A stretch of DNA of 6,735 nucleotides, from contig JAESRD010000037.1 of NCBI GenBank assembly GCA_016764835.1, forward strand, positions 1 to 6,735, given 5' to 3'. The position numbers were made by a program, and so were the translations under genes. Every line of letters starts with the position of its first letter. Within the stretch, counting starts at the first letter, position 1. The stretch is from Paracoccaceae bacterium (lineage in GTDB: Bacteria > Pseudomonadota > Alphaproteobacteria > Rhodobacterales > Rhodobacteraceae). Positions 5,992 through 6,735 of this stretch are shown piece after piece. The notes under the pieces were generated by a model. The model was not told the DNA's origin and ran no database searches. It was given only the letters and a program-made list of their open reading frames with translations.

Positions 5992-6735
5992 CTAGCCTTT
6001 GATATCACGCCATTTTCTACCTTCGCGCTCCAACAAGCGCGTGGCTTCTTCCGGCCCAGCTGACCCGGTCGCATATGGTTTTGGCACATCATGGCGCGCC
6101 TCAAGCCCGGCAATAATTGGGTCAATCCAGGCCCAAGCCGCCTCGACCTCATCACCGCGCATAAACAAGGTCTGGTTGCCCCGGATCACGTCCATGATCA
6201 GCCGCTCATAGGCATCCGGCGCCTCAGCCCCTTCGCCAAGCGCCTCGGCAAATGTCATATCAAGCGGCACATCGACCAGCCGCATCCCGCCCGGCCCCGG
6301 CTCCTTAATCGTCACCTGCAGATCAATGCCCTCATTCGGCTGCAACCGGATCGACAGTATATTGCGATGCCCCGCCGCGTCGCCCTCAAAAATCCTGTGA
6401 CCAAGATCTTGGAACACCACAGAAATCTCAGATGCCCGCGCTTTCAGCTTCTTGCCAGTGCGCAGATAGAACGGCACGCCTGCCCACCGCCAATTGGCGA
6501 TCTCGCAGCGCATTGCAATAAAGCTCTCGGTAAATGAGCGTGGGTTCTCAGCATCGGCCCGATAGCCATCAGTCTCCTCATCGGCAGCATATTGACCGCG
6601 CACAATATGGTGCGGATCGACCGGCTGTAACGCACGGATAACTTTTAATTTTTCATCACGCACCGCATCAGCGCTAAACTCGCTCGGCGGCTCCATGGCA
6701 ATCAGACACAAAAGCTGCATCAGGTGGTTTTGAAC
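5992..6735 (-). CDS. zwf: Glucose-6-phosphate 1-dehydrogenase, C-terminal part
   Basis: Oxidises glucose 6-phosphate to 6-phosphogluconolactone with reduction of NADP (or NAD), the first step into the oxidative pentose phosphate and Entner-Doudoroff routes. Only the last 247 codons are in the window, about half of a usual 490-residue enzyme; the frame is open at the edge, starting VQNHLMQLLCLIAMEPP, a well-known family block. Other marks are VPFYLRTGKKL (substrate-binding lysine region), the beta-sheet domain with SIRLQPNEGIDL, DAYERLIMDVIRGNQTLF and EAAWAWIDPI near the end. The coenzyme domain and the catalytic histidine lie outside. The stop is TAG at 5992-5994, 31 bases before the chosen pgl start. 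It is the first visible gene of the zwf-pgl-pgi operon; the promoter is outside. Confidence 0.97.
   Translation of the reverse strand, partial: VQNHLMQLLCLIAMEPPSEFSADAVRDEKLKVIRALQPVDPHHIVRGQYAADEETDGYRADAENPRSFTESFIAMRCEIANWRWAGVPFYLRTGKKLKARASEISVVFQDLGHRIFEGDAAGHRNILSIRLQPNEGIDLQVTIKEPGPGGMRLVDVPLDMTFAEALGEGAEAPDAYERLIMDVIRGNQTLFMRGDEVEAAWAWIDPIIAGLEARHDVPKPYATGSAGPEEATRLLEREGRKWRDIKG

Noticed and set aside
1..6735. Many plus-strand open frames, some over 100 codons (for example 453-1007 and 3951-4487)
   Set aside because: They lie antisense to well-identified genes, have no family motifs and arise from GC-biased codon use on the opposite strand.

Overview
All genes in this window lie on the minus strand, so transcription runs from base 6735 towards base 1. 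The content suggests an alphaproteobacterium, probably Rhodobacterales (roseobacter or Rhodobacter type). This rests on the zwf-pgl-pgi gene order, the protein sequence style, the GC-rich third positions and the chains of ATGA start/stop overlaps. It is inferred from gene content and was not tested by any search.

In transcription order, the first block (6735 to 3681) is a sugar-phosphate operon: the C-terminal half of zwf (glucose-6-phosphate dehydrogenase, cut by the window edge), pgl (6-phosphogluconolactonase) and pgi (glucose-6-phosphate isomerase). Together they interconvert fructose-6-P and glucose-6-P and oxidise glucose-6-P to 6-phosphogluconate, the entry to the Entner-Doudoroff and pentose phosphate routes. 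A GC-rich hairpin just after pgi probably ends this unit.

The middle block (3571 to 2475) is the unusual part. It is a tight set of four small genes that looks like a phage lysis cassette. It holds an M15 (VanY-type) peptidoglycan peptidase of endolysin type, a 58-residue holin-like membrane protein, a 62-residue single-span membrane protein resembling an Rz inner-membrane spanin, and a 69-residue lipoprotein whose start lies inside the preceding gene in the +1 frame, like lambda Rz/Rz1. The first three genes are joined by ATGA overlaps. No capsid, tail, integrase, repressor or tRNA/attachment site is visible around them, so this is an isolated lysis module between housekeeping genes.

The last block (2365 to 1) is glycerol use: glpD (glycerol-3-phosphate dehydrogenase) and the N-terminal half of glpK (glycerol kinase, cut by the edge), overlapping by ATGA. 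GlpK phosphorylates glycerol and GlpD oxidises the product to dihydroxyacetone phosphate. Between the lysis block and glpD are about 110 bases with two TTGACA hexamers and a short palindrome, a likely promoter/operator region. I see no rRNA, tRNA, CRISPR array or insertion sequence.
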